NCBI GenBank assembly: GCA_017994115.1
Contig: JAGOLK010000001.1
Span: 1 to 64,000, forward strand
DNA from: Clostridia bacterium
GTDB taxonomy: Bacteria > Bacillota > Clostridia > Lutisporales > Lutisporaceae
Length of the DNA stretch: 64,000 bases
Direction of reading: 5' to 3'
Under the pieces are notes generated by a model. That model did not search any database, was not told where the DNA came from, and saw only the letters and a program-made list of their open reading frames with translations. Made by a program: the position numbers and the translations under genes. Positions 9,399 to 17,506 of the stretch are shown one piece after another; positions within the stretch are counted from its first letter, which is position 1, and each line of letters begins with the position of its first letter.

Positions 9399-10595
9399 CT
9401 ATTTCCGGATTTTCCTGCCCGGGTTCAGCAGCAATACACTGTTGATTATCACAAATACAATACCCAGCCCCCCAAGACACTTGATTGCAAAACTCAATGA
9501 ATACCTGTCTCCAAGAAGGCCCACAAGAGGAAAAACCGTGATCATGAAGAAGCTGAATATCATGCTTGAAAATGAGAGTATAGTAGCACGGTTTTCACTG
9601 GGTATCATCTTGTTTATATAGTCGCTCATGGCTATAAACACTATCTCTTCCGTAATTGTAAGCAGTATAAAGAAAATGAAGTGGTACGGGCTAAGTGCTA
9701 TTCCCCATAAGCATGCCACTGTAACAAAAGGTATTATAAGCAATATTCCTTGTTTCTTTATCACTCTCTCTATCTTGTAGACCCAGGATGCGGCCAAGGC
9801 CGCAGCAACAAAAGAAGCAGCGTATACAACCCCTATTATTGCTTCGTTATAGCCATATCCCTTCATAAAATTCTGCAAATAAAAGAATATACAGGTACAA
9901 AAAGTAAGTATTATTTCTGTGAAAACTATAAGAGACACTATCCTGGGATTGCTTTTTACTACTCTCAAGCTTTCTTTAAGCTGATTCAAAAATATGTTTT
10001 TTCCCTTTTGTTCTCCTTTTTTTCTGCCGATGGTCGGCTCTTTGAAACTGAAGGACTGCAATACAGCAGCCGCTCCTATGATAATTGTGATTGCAAAAGC
10101 TATATTATAGCTCTTGGTGGCCATATAACCACCAGCCAGGAATGAGATCACCCCCGCAGCCTGGTAAAAAACCTCCTTCCTTCCGGATATCTTCATATAT
10201 CTGTCCTCTTCGCCGATTTCTTTCAGTGAATCATATATAAGAGCTTCCCCGGCTCCTGACTCAAGATTGAAGGATAGGGCGGTGAACACAAAGGATATTG
10301 CAAACCACAGGAAGCCATCGGCAGCAAGCAGGATTACAACACTTACCAATGACAACACCCTTCCCAGTATCCTGCTTATCCTCCTTCCGAAAATATCAGC
10401 TACAGCTCCGGTGGGAACCTCCATCAGAAAAGAGGTTATGTGGAATACCATCTCCAGAAGGCCCAATTGTGTGAGGCTCATACCTTTACCTGCAAGGTAT
10501 ATCATCCATATTCCCCTGGTCAGGTCAATATTCTGAAGCAATGTATATATATAGTTTTTGTTAATGTTATTCTTTAATTGAATATCATAATTCAT
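9399..10595 (-). CDS. MFS exporter (putative drug efflux)
   Basis: A 398-residue major facilitator superfamily transporter with about 12 hydrophobic helices. The loop between helices 2 and 3 reads EVPTGAVADIFGRRISRILGR, close to the MFS signature, with a further typical DYINKMIPSENRATILSFSSM segment. AAGGAGAAG precedes the ATG. The 5' leader contains a short peptide gene followed by a transcription attenuator, the layout of antibiotic-inducible resistance genes, so export of a ribosome-targeting or similar compound is inferred. The substrate is unknown. Confidence 0.9.
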   Translation of the reverse strand: MNYDIQLKNNINKNYIYTLLQNIDLTRGIWMIYLAGKGMSLTQLGLLEMVFHITSFLMEVPTGAVADIFGRRISRILGRVLSLVSVVILLAADGFLWFAISFVFTALSFNLESGAGEALIYDSLKEIGEEDRYMKISGRKEVFYQAAGVISFLAGGYMATKSYNIAFAITIIIGAAAVLQSFSFKEPTIGRKKGEQKGKNIFLNQLKESLRVVKSNPRIVSLIVFTEIILTFCTCIFFYLQNFMKGYGYNEAIIGVVYAASFVAAALAASWVYKIERVIKKQGILLIIPFVTVACLWGIALSPYHFIFFILLTITEEIVFIAMSDYINKMIPSENRATILSFSSMIFSFFMITVFPLVGLLGDRYSLSFAIKCLGGLGIVFVIINSVLLLNPGRKIRK

Positions 10596-10616
10596 AATAA
10601 TCTTCTCCTTAAACGC

Positions 10617-10677
10617 AAAAAACCCCTAAGTAAAAACCTTACTCAGGGGTAATAGCTATAAATTTTTATCAGTAAAG
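10617..10677 (-). promoter_or_regulatory. Transcription attenuator in the MFS leader
   Basis: On the minus strand ACCCCTGAGTAA (10650-10639) pairs with TTACTTAGGGGT (10633-10622), with one G-U pair, and runs into TTTTT, ending about 20 bases before the MFS start codon. Upstream, CTTTACT (10677-10671) can pair with AGTAAGG (10643-10637), which would open the terminator stem. Terminator and antiterminator are thus mutually exclusive, as in ribosome-mediated attenuators. Confidence 0.75.
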
Positions 10678-10684
10678 TTTTGGC

Positions 10685-10717
10685 TTATTGGTTTACATAA
10701 TATTCGATTTTGGGCAT
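10685..10717 (-). CDS. Putative 10-residue leader peptide MPKIEYYVNQ
   Basis: ATG 10717 follows AGGGAGAAG with good spacing and opens a ten-codon reading frame (MPKIEYYVNQ) ending in TAA at 10685. It lies eight bases before the antiterminator strand of the attenuator. Ribosome stalling on this peptide under drug stress would leave the antiterminator free to form and switch on the MFS gene. Inferred by analogy with known leader peptides of resistance genes; expression is not shown. Confidence 0.55.
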   Translation of the reverse strand: MPKIEYYVNQ

Positions 10718-10845
10718 ACTTCTCCCTTGTGCTCCAAAATCACCTGTAATTGCGTGAGCATAAGCCAGATATTCAATTATGCTGAAGCTAAAGTTGCTCA
10801 TCCTGCACCTCAATTGTCCTCGAAATCATACCAACAGTTGGTGGC

Positions 10846-11366
10846 TTATTTTTCAGTACGTTTAGTTATCTTTGAAAGAGTATCAAAAAAGTTAAGAAAA
10901 ATATCAAGTTTTCTATATTTACCACGAAATTGACCATTACAATCCATATTATGAGATTTTTCTTTACATCTGCTTCTTCCATTAATCCAGCTTTTGATTA
11001 CATGCAAATCTCTTATATACCCTTTGGCAATTCGCAGCACAAATTGAATTAACTGCTCGTCAGTAGTGTCTAAGACATATCCATTTCTTAACAAGAACAT
11101 TTGTAATGATAATAGAGCTGTACGTTTATTTCCATCAATGAATGGATGGTTTTTTACCAGGGACCTTAAAAGAGCTGCTGATTTTAGAAAAACCCCTTAT
11201 AGTATGGCTGGCGACATGTCAAAACTGCAGATTCGAGTAGTTCTGTTCTAAAGGCTTTAGCATTAGCAATCGCTTCATCTGTAGAATCCCATTCTACTAA
11301 AATGAGATGTATAGCGGCCACTTCTTGAACTTCTAGATACCTTATATCTTCGTCTTTAAGACTAAT
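10846..11366 (-). pseudogene. Doc/Fic-family toxin gene, frameshifted
   Basis: Two adjoining frames give a death-on-curing protein. The upstream part reads RYLEVQEVAAIH ... TELLESAVLTCRQPYYKGFF and stops with TAA near 11191; the downstream part reads LKSAALLRSLVKN, then the Fic core HPFIDGNKRTA, then FLLRNGYVLDTTDEQ. A small deletion around 11185-11195 breaks the frame just where Doc proteins have a short loop. No ATG, GTG or TTG start is seen; the frame opens at the antitoxin stop, possibly with ATT 11366. The AMPylation/kinase motif survives but is out of frame with the N-terminus, so a toxin is probably no longer made. Confidence 0.75.
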
Positions 11367-11538
11367 ACTTCTTCAACTCTTCCATAGCCTTTTTATATTT
11401 CTCTGCAACCGCTACTACTTGCTCGATGAATTCTATGGGGATATTATCCTGCCAATTTACTTCAACACCGAGATCCTTAAGTTGTTGCGGAGAAAACTGT
11501 AAATCTTTTAGTTTTTCTTTAATAGATACGGCAGTCAT
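11362..11538 (-). CDS. Putative small antitoxin upstream of doc-like gene
   Basis: A 58-residue protein (MTAVSIKEKLKDLQFSPQQL...AMEELKKY) starting at ATG 11538, eight bases after GGAAGGAGG. Longer in-frame extension to 11703 lacks a ribosome site and looks non-coding. Its stop abuts or overlaps the beginning of the Doc-like frame, the gene order of phd-doc modules. It does not show the Phd/YefM AbrB-like N-terminus, so it may be a different antitoxin type. Antitoxin role is inferred from position. Confidence 0.6.
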   Translation of the reverse strand: MTAVSIKEKLKDLQFSPQQLKDLGVEVNWQDNIPIEFIEQVVAVAEKYKKAMEELKKY

Positions 11539-11962
11539 ATGAATATCCTCCTTCCTAATGCTTTCTATAATATCCACGATTTCCGACGGATAATCGGGAC
11601 AAGCTTTAGTTGTATGTTTATTATATCGGATAAATATACCATGCACAATAGATATTTTTATAAGTCTAAATAAGTTTTTCAGCAAAATCCGCATTCTTTG
11701 CATAATAGGCTACTCCCTACTTTATTTGTTCTAAACTATGTTGGATTTGCTACAATTATGAAAGTAATTTGTTTCTATTATTACCATGAGAGCGGATTCC
11801 AATCATAGATGTTTAGGAGAACCTATATAATCTGTTCAATTATAAGCAGATATTGTTGAAAATCAGATATATAAGATGCAGTATTGGTTGTCCAAATAGG
11901 ACTTAATATTCTCTAAGTCTAAATTAGTAATGTAAAAATGCCGCAGAAAGGCACCTGTCTAT
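11539..11962. other. Intergenic stretch between antitoxin and helicase genes
   Basis: About 420 AT-rich bases without a credible gene. The minus-strand reading frame through 11539-11703 has no ribosome site. A weak hairpin, TGCC/GGCA at 11939-11953, followed on the minus strand by TTTTT, may terminate the helicase transcript. I see no RNA gene or repeat otherwise. Confidence 0.5.
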
Positions 11963-13138
11963 CTATTTGTCATAGGCCTTTCCCGTTTTCCTTCTTCTTG
12001 ATGGGTCAATAATTACACCACGGTATACTTCCTTTTGGAAGATCTCTATTCCCAGCTCCCTTTCACATTTTCTTAAGAAAGGAACCTCCCTTTCTGTAAC
12101 AATAGAGACTACCGTGCCGGGCTCCCCCATCCTTCCTGTCCTTCCTGCCCTGTGCAAATATCCTTTGGGGTTTTCCGGCAGGTCCAGATTGAATATATGT
12201 GTTACCCCTTTTATATCCAGCCCTCTGGCTGCTATATCGGAGGCAACCAATAGCTTTATATCACCTTTTCTGAAGCCCTCCAATGCTTTTTTCCGCTCTT
12301 CCTTTGAAGAGCTGCCTGATATATCACAGGCGCTGAGATGGTGATATTTAAGCTTTGCAGCCGTCAGCTGCAGCTCCTCGCTTTTATTAATAAATACTAT
12401 GGCTCTTTCAGGCTTGATTGATGCCGCCAGCTTCCGGAGCACCTCAATCTTATCCCTTTTCTCAGCTTCCAGATATATATGCCGGATATCCGGATTTATT
12501 TTCCCTCTGTCTTCAATTCGGACTATCTGAGGGTCCTTCATAAGCTCTCTTGCGGTACTCAAGGTTTTTTCACCTATGGTGGCGGAAAAGACCATAAGCT
12601 GCCTGTCCCGCAAGGTGGTTTTTATAACCTCCCTGACAGTGCCCAAATTATGCTCATCAAGCATTCTGTCTCCCTCATCAATGACTATGGTTCTTACCGT
12701 CTGGGCATTGATTTTTCTCCTTTTTATAAGCTCCAGTACCCTTCCTGCGGAACCTATGATTATATTTGGCTTCTCCCTTAGCTTTTCTATCTGCCGGGTG
12801 ATGTTCACTTCTCCGATAACTGCTGCGGAAGTAACGGCAATGCCTGAGTTTGCAGCCAGCAGCCTTGCCTGCTTTTCTATCTGCATCACCAGCTCATGGG
12901 TCGGTTCCAGTACTATTGCCTGGGTCTCTTTTTTGCCGGCATCTACCCTTTGAAAAATAGGAAGCAGAAATGCCAGTGTCTTTCCGCTTCCTGTAGGTGA
13001 CTGTCCGACTATATCCTTGTTTTCCAAGGCCAATTTAATGGTATCGGCCTGTATTGTTGTCGGTTCCGTAATTCCCTGCTTTTTCAAACCCTCAACCAGA
13101 TGCTCATCCAGTCCCAGTTCATTAAAAGTATTAATCAT
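11963..13138 (-). CDS. DEAD-box-family RNA helicase with DEGD motif
   Basis: A 391-residue superfamily 2 RNA helicase core: Q-motif region at 4-30, motif I SPTGSGKT at 47-54, motif III FSATI, and C-terminal motifs IASDIAARGLDI and HRAGRTGR. Motif II reads IDEGD instead of DEAD. ATG 13138 is chosen over 13144 because CAGGGG gives six-base spacing to it. No C-terminal RNA-binding extension follows the core. It lies 17 bases downstream of the exonuclease III gene, so they are likely co-transcribed. Probable role in RNA unwinding (ribosome assembly, mRNA decay); the target is unknown. Confidence 0.92.
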   Translation of the reverse strand: MINTFNELGLDEHLVEGLKKQGITEPTTIQADTIKLALENKDIVGQSPTGSGKTLAFLLPIFQRVDAGKKETQAIVLEPTHELVMQIEKQARLLAANSGIAVTSAAVIGEVNITRQIEKLREKPNIIIGSAGRVLELIKRRKINAQTVRTIVIDEGDRMLDEHNLGTVREVIKTTLRDRQLMVFSATIGEKTLSTARELMKDPQIVRIEDRGKINPDIRHIYLEAEKRDKIEVLRKLAASIKPERAIVFINKSEELQLTAAKLKYHHLSACDISGSSSKEERKKALEGFRKGDIKLLVASDIAARGLDIKGVTHIFNLDLPENPKGYLHRAGRTGRMGEPGTVVSIVTEREVPFLRKCERELGIEIFQKEVYRGVIIDPSRRRKTGKAYDK

Positions 13139-13155
13139 ATACATCCCCTGTTCTT

Positions 13156-13908
13156 TTATTTCATAATCAATTCTACCGGACAGTGGTCCGATCCCAGCAC
13201 CTCCGAATGAATATCCGCACTGACCAGCCTCTCAGCCAACCTTTCAGAAACACAAAAATAGTCTATGCGCCATCCGGCATTATTAGCTCTTGCATTGAAG
13301 CGGTATGACCACCAGGAGTAAGCACCCTCCCTGTCAGGATAGAAATACCGATAGGTATCTATAAAACCCGCTTCCAAAAATTCGCTGAACTTGTTTCTTT
13401 CCTCATCGGTGAATCCTGCATTTCTCCTGTTGCTGCCCGGATTCTTCAAATCTATTTCCCTATGCGCCACATTCATATCCCCGCAGACCACAACAGGCTT
13501 CTTACCGTCCAATCCCTTTATGTAACTCCTGAACTCATCCTCCCATTGCATTCTATAGTCCAGCCTTGCCAGTTCCTCTTGGGAGTTGGGGGTGTATACC
13601 GTAACGATATACATATCATTATATTCAAGAGTTATTACTCTTCCTTCCTTGTCATGCTCTTCCCTGCCTATTCCGCAAGTGAAGTTCAACGGCTCGGCTT
13701 TGCTGAAAATGGCAACCCCTGAATAGCCCTTCTTCTCAGCATAATTCCAATACTGGTGATAGCCGGGAGTTTTCAGATCCACCTGCCCCTCCTGCAGCTT
13801 GCTCTCCTGAATGCAGAAAACATCAGCATCCGCCTCTCTGAAATATTCCAAAAAGCCCTTTTGCATACAGGCTCTAAGACCATTTACATTCCATGAAATC
13901 AGCTTCAT
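13156..13908 (-). CDS. xth: Exodeoxyribonuclease III
   Basis: A 250-residue AP endonuclease/3'-5' exonuclease of the EEP fold that repairs abasic sites. Visible residues: N7 in SWNVNGLRA, E35 in CIQESKLQ, CGDMNVAHREIDL in the middle, WRIDYFCVS and the terminal LGSDHCPVELIM with the catalytic histidine. Complete and of usual length. ATG preceded by GGAGGGATA. Upstream gene of a pair with the helicase. Confidence 0.95.
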   Translation of the reverse strand: MKLISWNVNGLRACMQKGFLEYFREADADVFCIQESKLQEGQVDLKTPGYHQYWNYAEKKGYSGVAIFSKAEPLNFTCGIGREEHDKEGRVITLEYNDMYIVTVYTPNSQEELARLDYRMQWEDEFRSYIKGLDGKKPVVVCGDMNVAHREIDLKNPGSNRRNAGFTDEERNKFSEFLEAGFIDTYRYFYPDREGAYSWWSYRFNARANNAGWRIDYFCVSERLAERLVSADIHSEVLGSDHCPVELIMK

Positions 13909-14067
13909 ATTATATCCCTCCGGGCAATTTTATATACATTATAGCTTATTTTAACATTTGTCGGACAGTGAGGCAACTTTAAGCTCTGTTTCATTTTACT
14001 ATCATAATCCTTATATGCCCGCATAAATATAAACGAAATGCCATAGAGCAAGGAGAGTGAGATTCCG

Positions 14068-14721
14068 ATGTATTATAACTACTGCAATCCATTTCTTTAC
14101 ACACAGAAAAAGGGTTATATGAAAATAACCGGAGCGGGAGCAGTAAAGGCAATACCTGATACAGCCATCGTCAATATGGGAGTTGTCACGGAAAATGTCA
14201 GTTTAGAGGCAGCCCGAAGAGAAAATGCATTGAAAACAGCTTCGGTCATTAATACACTGGCCAATATGGGAATCGAAAAAAAACAGATAAGCACAGGAGC
14301 TTTTTCCATTGATCCTTTATATGATTTTATTGATGGCAGGCAAACCTTTAGAGGATATCGCGTCTCTAATATTCTTACTGTCACCATAAAGGATATTGCC
14401 CGGGCCGGGGAGGTCATAGATAAAGCTACTTTTGCAGGAGCCAACCGTATTGACAATATAAGCTTTACTTTGTCAGATCAGGCTTATTATTATGATCAGG
14501 CATTGAAACTGGCAATAGAAAATGCTCTCCATAAAGGAACAGAAATAGGCAATGCTTTAGATTTGGAAGTTGATGAGATTCCATATAAAATAATTGAAGA
14601 AAATATAAGCCCGTCACCTTATGATACTTCTTTGGTAAAGCTGTCGGCACCGGCTACCCCTGTTTTGCCCGGTCAATTGGAAATCACTTCGATTGTTGTG
14701 GTCATACTTGGTTATAAATAA
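14068..14721 (+). CDS. SIMPL (DUF541) domain protein
   Basis: A 217-residue protein made of one SIMPL domain (ITGAGAVKAIPDTAIVNMGVVTENVSLEAARRENA in outline, then GYRVSNILTVTIKDI and the C-terminal VKLSAPATPVLPGQLEI). The family forms oligomeric assemblies of unclear function and is often periplasmic, but there is no signal peptide here; the start MYYNYCNPFLYTQKKGY is unusual and aromatic-rich. GGAGAGTGAG lies before the ATG. It is followed by a small unknown gene on the same strand. Confidence 0.85.
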   Translation: MYYNYCNPFLYTQKKGYMKITGAGAVKAIPDTAIVNMGVVTENVSLEAARRENALKTASVINTLANMGIEKKQISTGAFSIDPLYDFIDGRQTFRGYRVSNILTVTIKDIARAGEVIDKATFAGANRIDNISFTLSDQAYYYDQALKLAIENALHKGTEIGNALDLEVDEIPYKIIEENISPSPYDTSLVKLSAPATPVLPGQLEITSIVVVILGYK

Positions 14722-14821
14722 TCATAATGCCATTTTATCCATTTAGTTCAAGCATTATTTCCTGCAAAATTAAGATAATAATATTGTAAATCAAATTATA
14801 AACATATGGAGGTACGGATAC

Positions 14822-15013
14822 ATGCCGGGAAAGAATGCAAAACAGCAAGTGCAGGAGGTTTTCAGCCAGCTTAACAATGCTAAAACCTCATTGAATCAGG
14901 CTCTTAATTCGGCCGAAAAACCTGAAAACAAGCAGCAGATTCAAAACACCCTGAATGCCATAGAAAATGCAATTAACACCACAAGTACTGCACTTTCGAA
15001 TTACAAAGACTAA
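14822..15013 (+). CDS. Small helical protein, 63 residues, function unknown
   Basis: Starts at ATG 14822 after GGAGGTACGGA and ends just before a strong terminator, so it is a real short gene. The sequence is nearly all helical with heptad-like spacing and many Asn, Gln and Ala residues (QEVFSQLNNAKTSLNQALNS). It contains no cysteine, no membrane segment and no known motif. It could be a small coiled-coil or sporulation-type protein; this is a guess from composition. Confidence 0.7.
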   Translation: MPGKNAKQQVQEVFSQLNNAKTSLNQALNSAEKPENKQQIQNTLNAIENAINTTSTALSNYKD

Positions 15014-15021
15014 CAGGATTT

Positions 15022-15072
15022 AAAAGGGATATCGCAAAACTACTTAATAAATAGTTCGCGATATCCCTTTTT
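15022..15072 (+). terminator. Intrinsic terminator after the 63-residue gene
   Basis: AAAAGGGATATCGC (15022-15035) pairs with GCGATATCCCTTTTT (15058-15072), with further pairing of AACTA/TAGTT inside, followed by five T. Confidence 0.9.
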
Positions 15073-15152
15073 GTAACATCTCTTCTGCTGCTGCATATTG
15101 TGTAATGGGACAAACCGTTATATTAAAATATTGCAGCGAAAGGAGGGAAATA

Positions 15153-15551
15153 ATGATGCCAATGGTAACTTTCGGTTCAAAAAAAGAAAAAAAATATGCA
15201 CAGCAGACAGAATCCTCATACGAATACAAATTTATCGAGGAGACTCAGACCCATAATCATGAATTCTTGGGAAGTACAATGCTTCCTTCGCAAGACGTGG
15301 AAGCACATAACCACAGATTTGCAGGAGTCACCAGTGAAGTGATATTTGTTCCCGGAGGACATGTGCACACCTTCATGACCGATACCGACTTCTTCTTCGG
15401 TCATATACACGGGGTAGGAGGAACAACAGGTCTTCAGGTTCCGGTCGATGGCGGCAAGCATGTTCACTTCGCCAGTGATACGACTACCTTTGATGCCTGC
15501 CACGATCATGATTTTCAATTTGCCACACTAATCGAGAACCCCCTTGAATAA
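15153..15551 (+). CDS. YmaF-family histidine-rich protein
   Basis: A 132-residue protein with the repeated H-x-H-x-F pattern of the YmaF family: HNHEF, HNHRF, GGHVHTF, GHIHG, KHVHF and CHDHDF. The regular spacing of paired histidines suggests metal binding in a repeated beta structure. ATG 15153 is chosen because AAAGGAGGG lies just upstream; 16 further in-frame codons from 15105 have no ribosome site. Function in the family is not established. Confidence 0.85.
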   Translation: MMPMVTFGSKKEKKYAQQTESSYEYKFIEETQTHNHEFLGSTMLPSQDVEAHNHRFAGVTSEVIFVPGGHVHTFMTDTDFFFGHIHGVGGTTGLQVPVDGGKHVHFASDTTTFDACHDHDFQFATLIENPLE

Positions 15552-15562
15552 TTTAATAACAC

Positions 15563-15584
15563 GGGGCGGAATGAATACCGCCCC
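15563..15584. terminator. GC-rich hairpin between convergent ymaF-like and PilZ genes
   Basis: GGGGCGG (15563-15569) pairs with CCGCCCC (15578-15584) around an eight-base loop. It sits between two convergent genes and is probably a bidirectional terminator, though the T runs on both sides are weak. Confidence 0.55.
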
Positions 15585-15588
15585 AAGT

Positions 15589-15936
15589 CTAATTACTATT
15601 CAGTTCCTCCTCATACATATCAACCCTCATACTCAATATATCTGCCAATCCCACAAACTCACAGCCTGCAAAGTATCCTTTCGCAAGCTTTTCTAACCGT
15701 ATTATCTTCACTACTGCATAGAAATGGCTATCCGGTGTCAGCTGGATCTTCGCATCAAAATAATAGTTCAAGGGCAGCTCATGAGTACAGAAAAATCCTA
15801 TGCCTGCCTTAGAAATATCCCTAACCTCAATACCTTCATTAATATCATCAATTATTTCATAATCCTGCCTGAACAATGAAGAAATCTTCAGTTCCAGTTT
15901 TAAAGGAAGCCTTTTGTGTCTCCTTCTCTCAATCAT
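15589..15936 (-). CDS. PilZ-domain c-di-GMP receptor
   Basis: A 115-residue single PilZ domain. The two c-di-GMP contact motifs are present: RRRHKR at residues 4-9 and VRDISKAGIGFF (D/NxSxxG). Such stand-alone PilZ proteins act as cyclic-di-GMP effectors through protein contacts. A GGDEF-EAL protein is encoded about 8 kb away at 23029-24660, so a c-di-GMP network exists in this organism. The output partner is not visible. Confidence 0.88.
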   Translation of the reverse strand: MIERRRHKRLPLKLELKISSLFRQDYEIIDDINEGIEVRDISKAGIGFFCTHELPLNYYFDAKIQLTPDSHFYAVVKIIRLEKLAKGYFAGCEFVGLADILSMRVDMYEEELNSN

Positions 15937-16227
15937 AGTTCCTTTATTCCTCCCCTTTTTACCGGCTAATGCTCCTCAATACCTGCACACCCTTCTTATA
16001 CTGCTGCTCCATACCTGATATCACTCTATGCGGAAGGAATATGACAGACCTTAAGCAATTTTTATTATAACATAATGAGCACGAAAAACATAACAGTTTC
16101 CTGCAGTTTTTGTAAACGTAATCATTGAATCAAATAGTTTTATTTTACTTATGTCAAATGCTATTGTATAGTATAGTATGGAAACACTTTATATCTGATA
16201 ATCTGATACAGTTGAGGAGAGATTTAT

Positions 16228-17421
16228 ATGGAAAGAATAACATGTACTATTTCAAGAGGGCTCCGTGCCCCTATTATCAGGCAGGGGGACAATATAACAG
16301 ATATTGTCGTGAATACTGTATTAAAAGCTTCAGAATCAGAAGGCTTCAGCATCAATGACAGTGATATTGTTGCTGTTACTGAATCAGTGGTTGCCCGGGC
16401 GCAGGGTAACTTTGCATCAATAGATGATATTGCAGAAGATATTAAATCAAAGTTCGGAGACAATACAATCGGAGTAATATTCCCTATTATGAGCCGTAAC
16501 CGGTTTGCCATATGCCTTAAGGGCATTGCAAAAGGAGCCGGAAAAATGGTACTGATGTTCAGTTATCCCACCGATGAAGTGGGAAACCAATTGATAGATA
16601 TTGATACCTTCAGTGAAAAGCACCTGAATCCCTGGTCGGATGTATTGACAGAGAGTGATTTTCGCCGATACTTCGGATACAGCAGGCATACTTTTACCGG
16701 TGTTGATTATATTGAATATTATAAATCCATAATCACCGAACAAGGCACTGAGTGTGAAATAATATTCTCCAACAACCCTTTAACCATTCTCAAGCATACA
16801 AAAAATGTACTCTGCTGCGATATCCACACAAGAGCCAGGACAAAAAGAATACTGAAGGAAAACGGCGGGGAAAAGGTATACGGCCTGGATGACATTATGT
16901 CTTCACCCGTTGGCGGCAGCGGCTTCAATGAGGTATACGGCCTGCTCGGTTCAAACAAATCAACGGAAAACAGCGTAAAGCTCTTTCCCCGCGACTGCCA
17001 GCCTATAGTTGAAAAAATTCAAGCTATGCTGAAAGAAAAGACAGGCAGGACAGTGGAAGTTATGATTTATGGAGATGGGGCTTTTAAGGATCCGGTGTGC
17101 AAGATCTGGGAGCTTGCCGACCCTGTGGTATCCCCTGCATATACCTCAGGACTGGAAGGGACGCCTAACGAAATAAAACTGAAGTATATTGCTGATAATA
17201 ACTTTGCCCATTTAAAGGGGGAAGAATTGAATAAAGCCGTATCTGAATACATCAGGTGCAAGGGTTCAAACCTGGTGGGCTGCATGGAGGCACAGGGCAC
17301 CACACCCAGAAGGCTTACCGACCTGATAGGCTCCCTCTGCGACCTGACCTCAGGCAGCGGGGATAAGGGTACCCCTATTGTGTATATTCAGGGCTACTTC
17401 GATAATTATGTAAAATGCTGA
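16228..17421 (+). CDS. F420-0:gamma-glutamyl ligase-like protein
   Basis: A 397-residue protein of the CofE family (F420_ligase fold). Visible family blocks are GDNITDIV, SDIVAVTESVVARAQG, ISRNRF-like FPIMSRNRFAICLKGIAKGA, ITILKHTKNVLCCDIHTRAR and VMIYGDGAFKDPV. It is longer than archaeal CofE and belongs to a clostridial subgroup. No other F420 genes are in the window, so true F420 polyglutamylation is doubtful; ligation of glutamate to another cofactor is possible. GAGGAGAG precedes the ATG. Single-gene transcript ending in a strong terminator. Confidence 0.85.
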   Translation: MERITCTISRGLRAPIIRQGDNITDIVVNTVLKASESEGFSINDSDIVAVTESVVARAQGNFASIDDIAEDIKSKFGDNTIGVIFPIMSRNRFAICLKGIAKGAGKMVLMFSYPTDEVGNQLIDIDTFSEKHLNPWSDVLTESDFRRYFGYSRHTFTGVDYIEYYKSIITEQGTECEIIFSNNPLTILKHTKNVLCCDIHTRARTKRILKENGGEKVYGLDDIMSSPVGGSGFNEVYGLLGSNKSTENSVKLFPRDCQPIVEKIQAMLKEKTGRTVEVMIYGDGAFKDPVCKIWELADPVVSPAYTSGLEGTPNEIKLKYIADNNFAHLKGEELNKAVSEYIRCKGSNLVGCMEAQGTTPRRLTDLIGSLCDLTSGSGDKGTPIVYIQGYFDNYVKC

Positions 17422-17451
17422 CGTAGTACATTGATATAATACAAAGAAAGA

Positions 17452-17500
17452 ACAGTAATATATAGTCAAAATATACCTATCCGCGACTATATATTACTGT
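17452..17500. terminator. Bidirectional terminator-like hairpin
   Basis: A perfect 16-bp stem pairs ACAGTAATATATAGTC (17452-17467) with its complement (17485-17500), loop 17 bases, between two convergent genes. TTTCCATTT follows on the plus strand and TTCTTTCTTTG on the minus strand. Confidence 0.75.
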
Positions 17501-17506
17501 TTCCAT

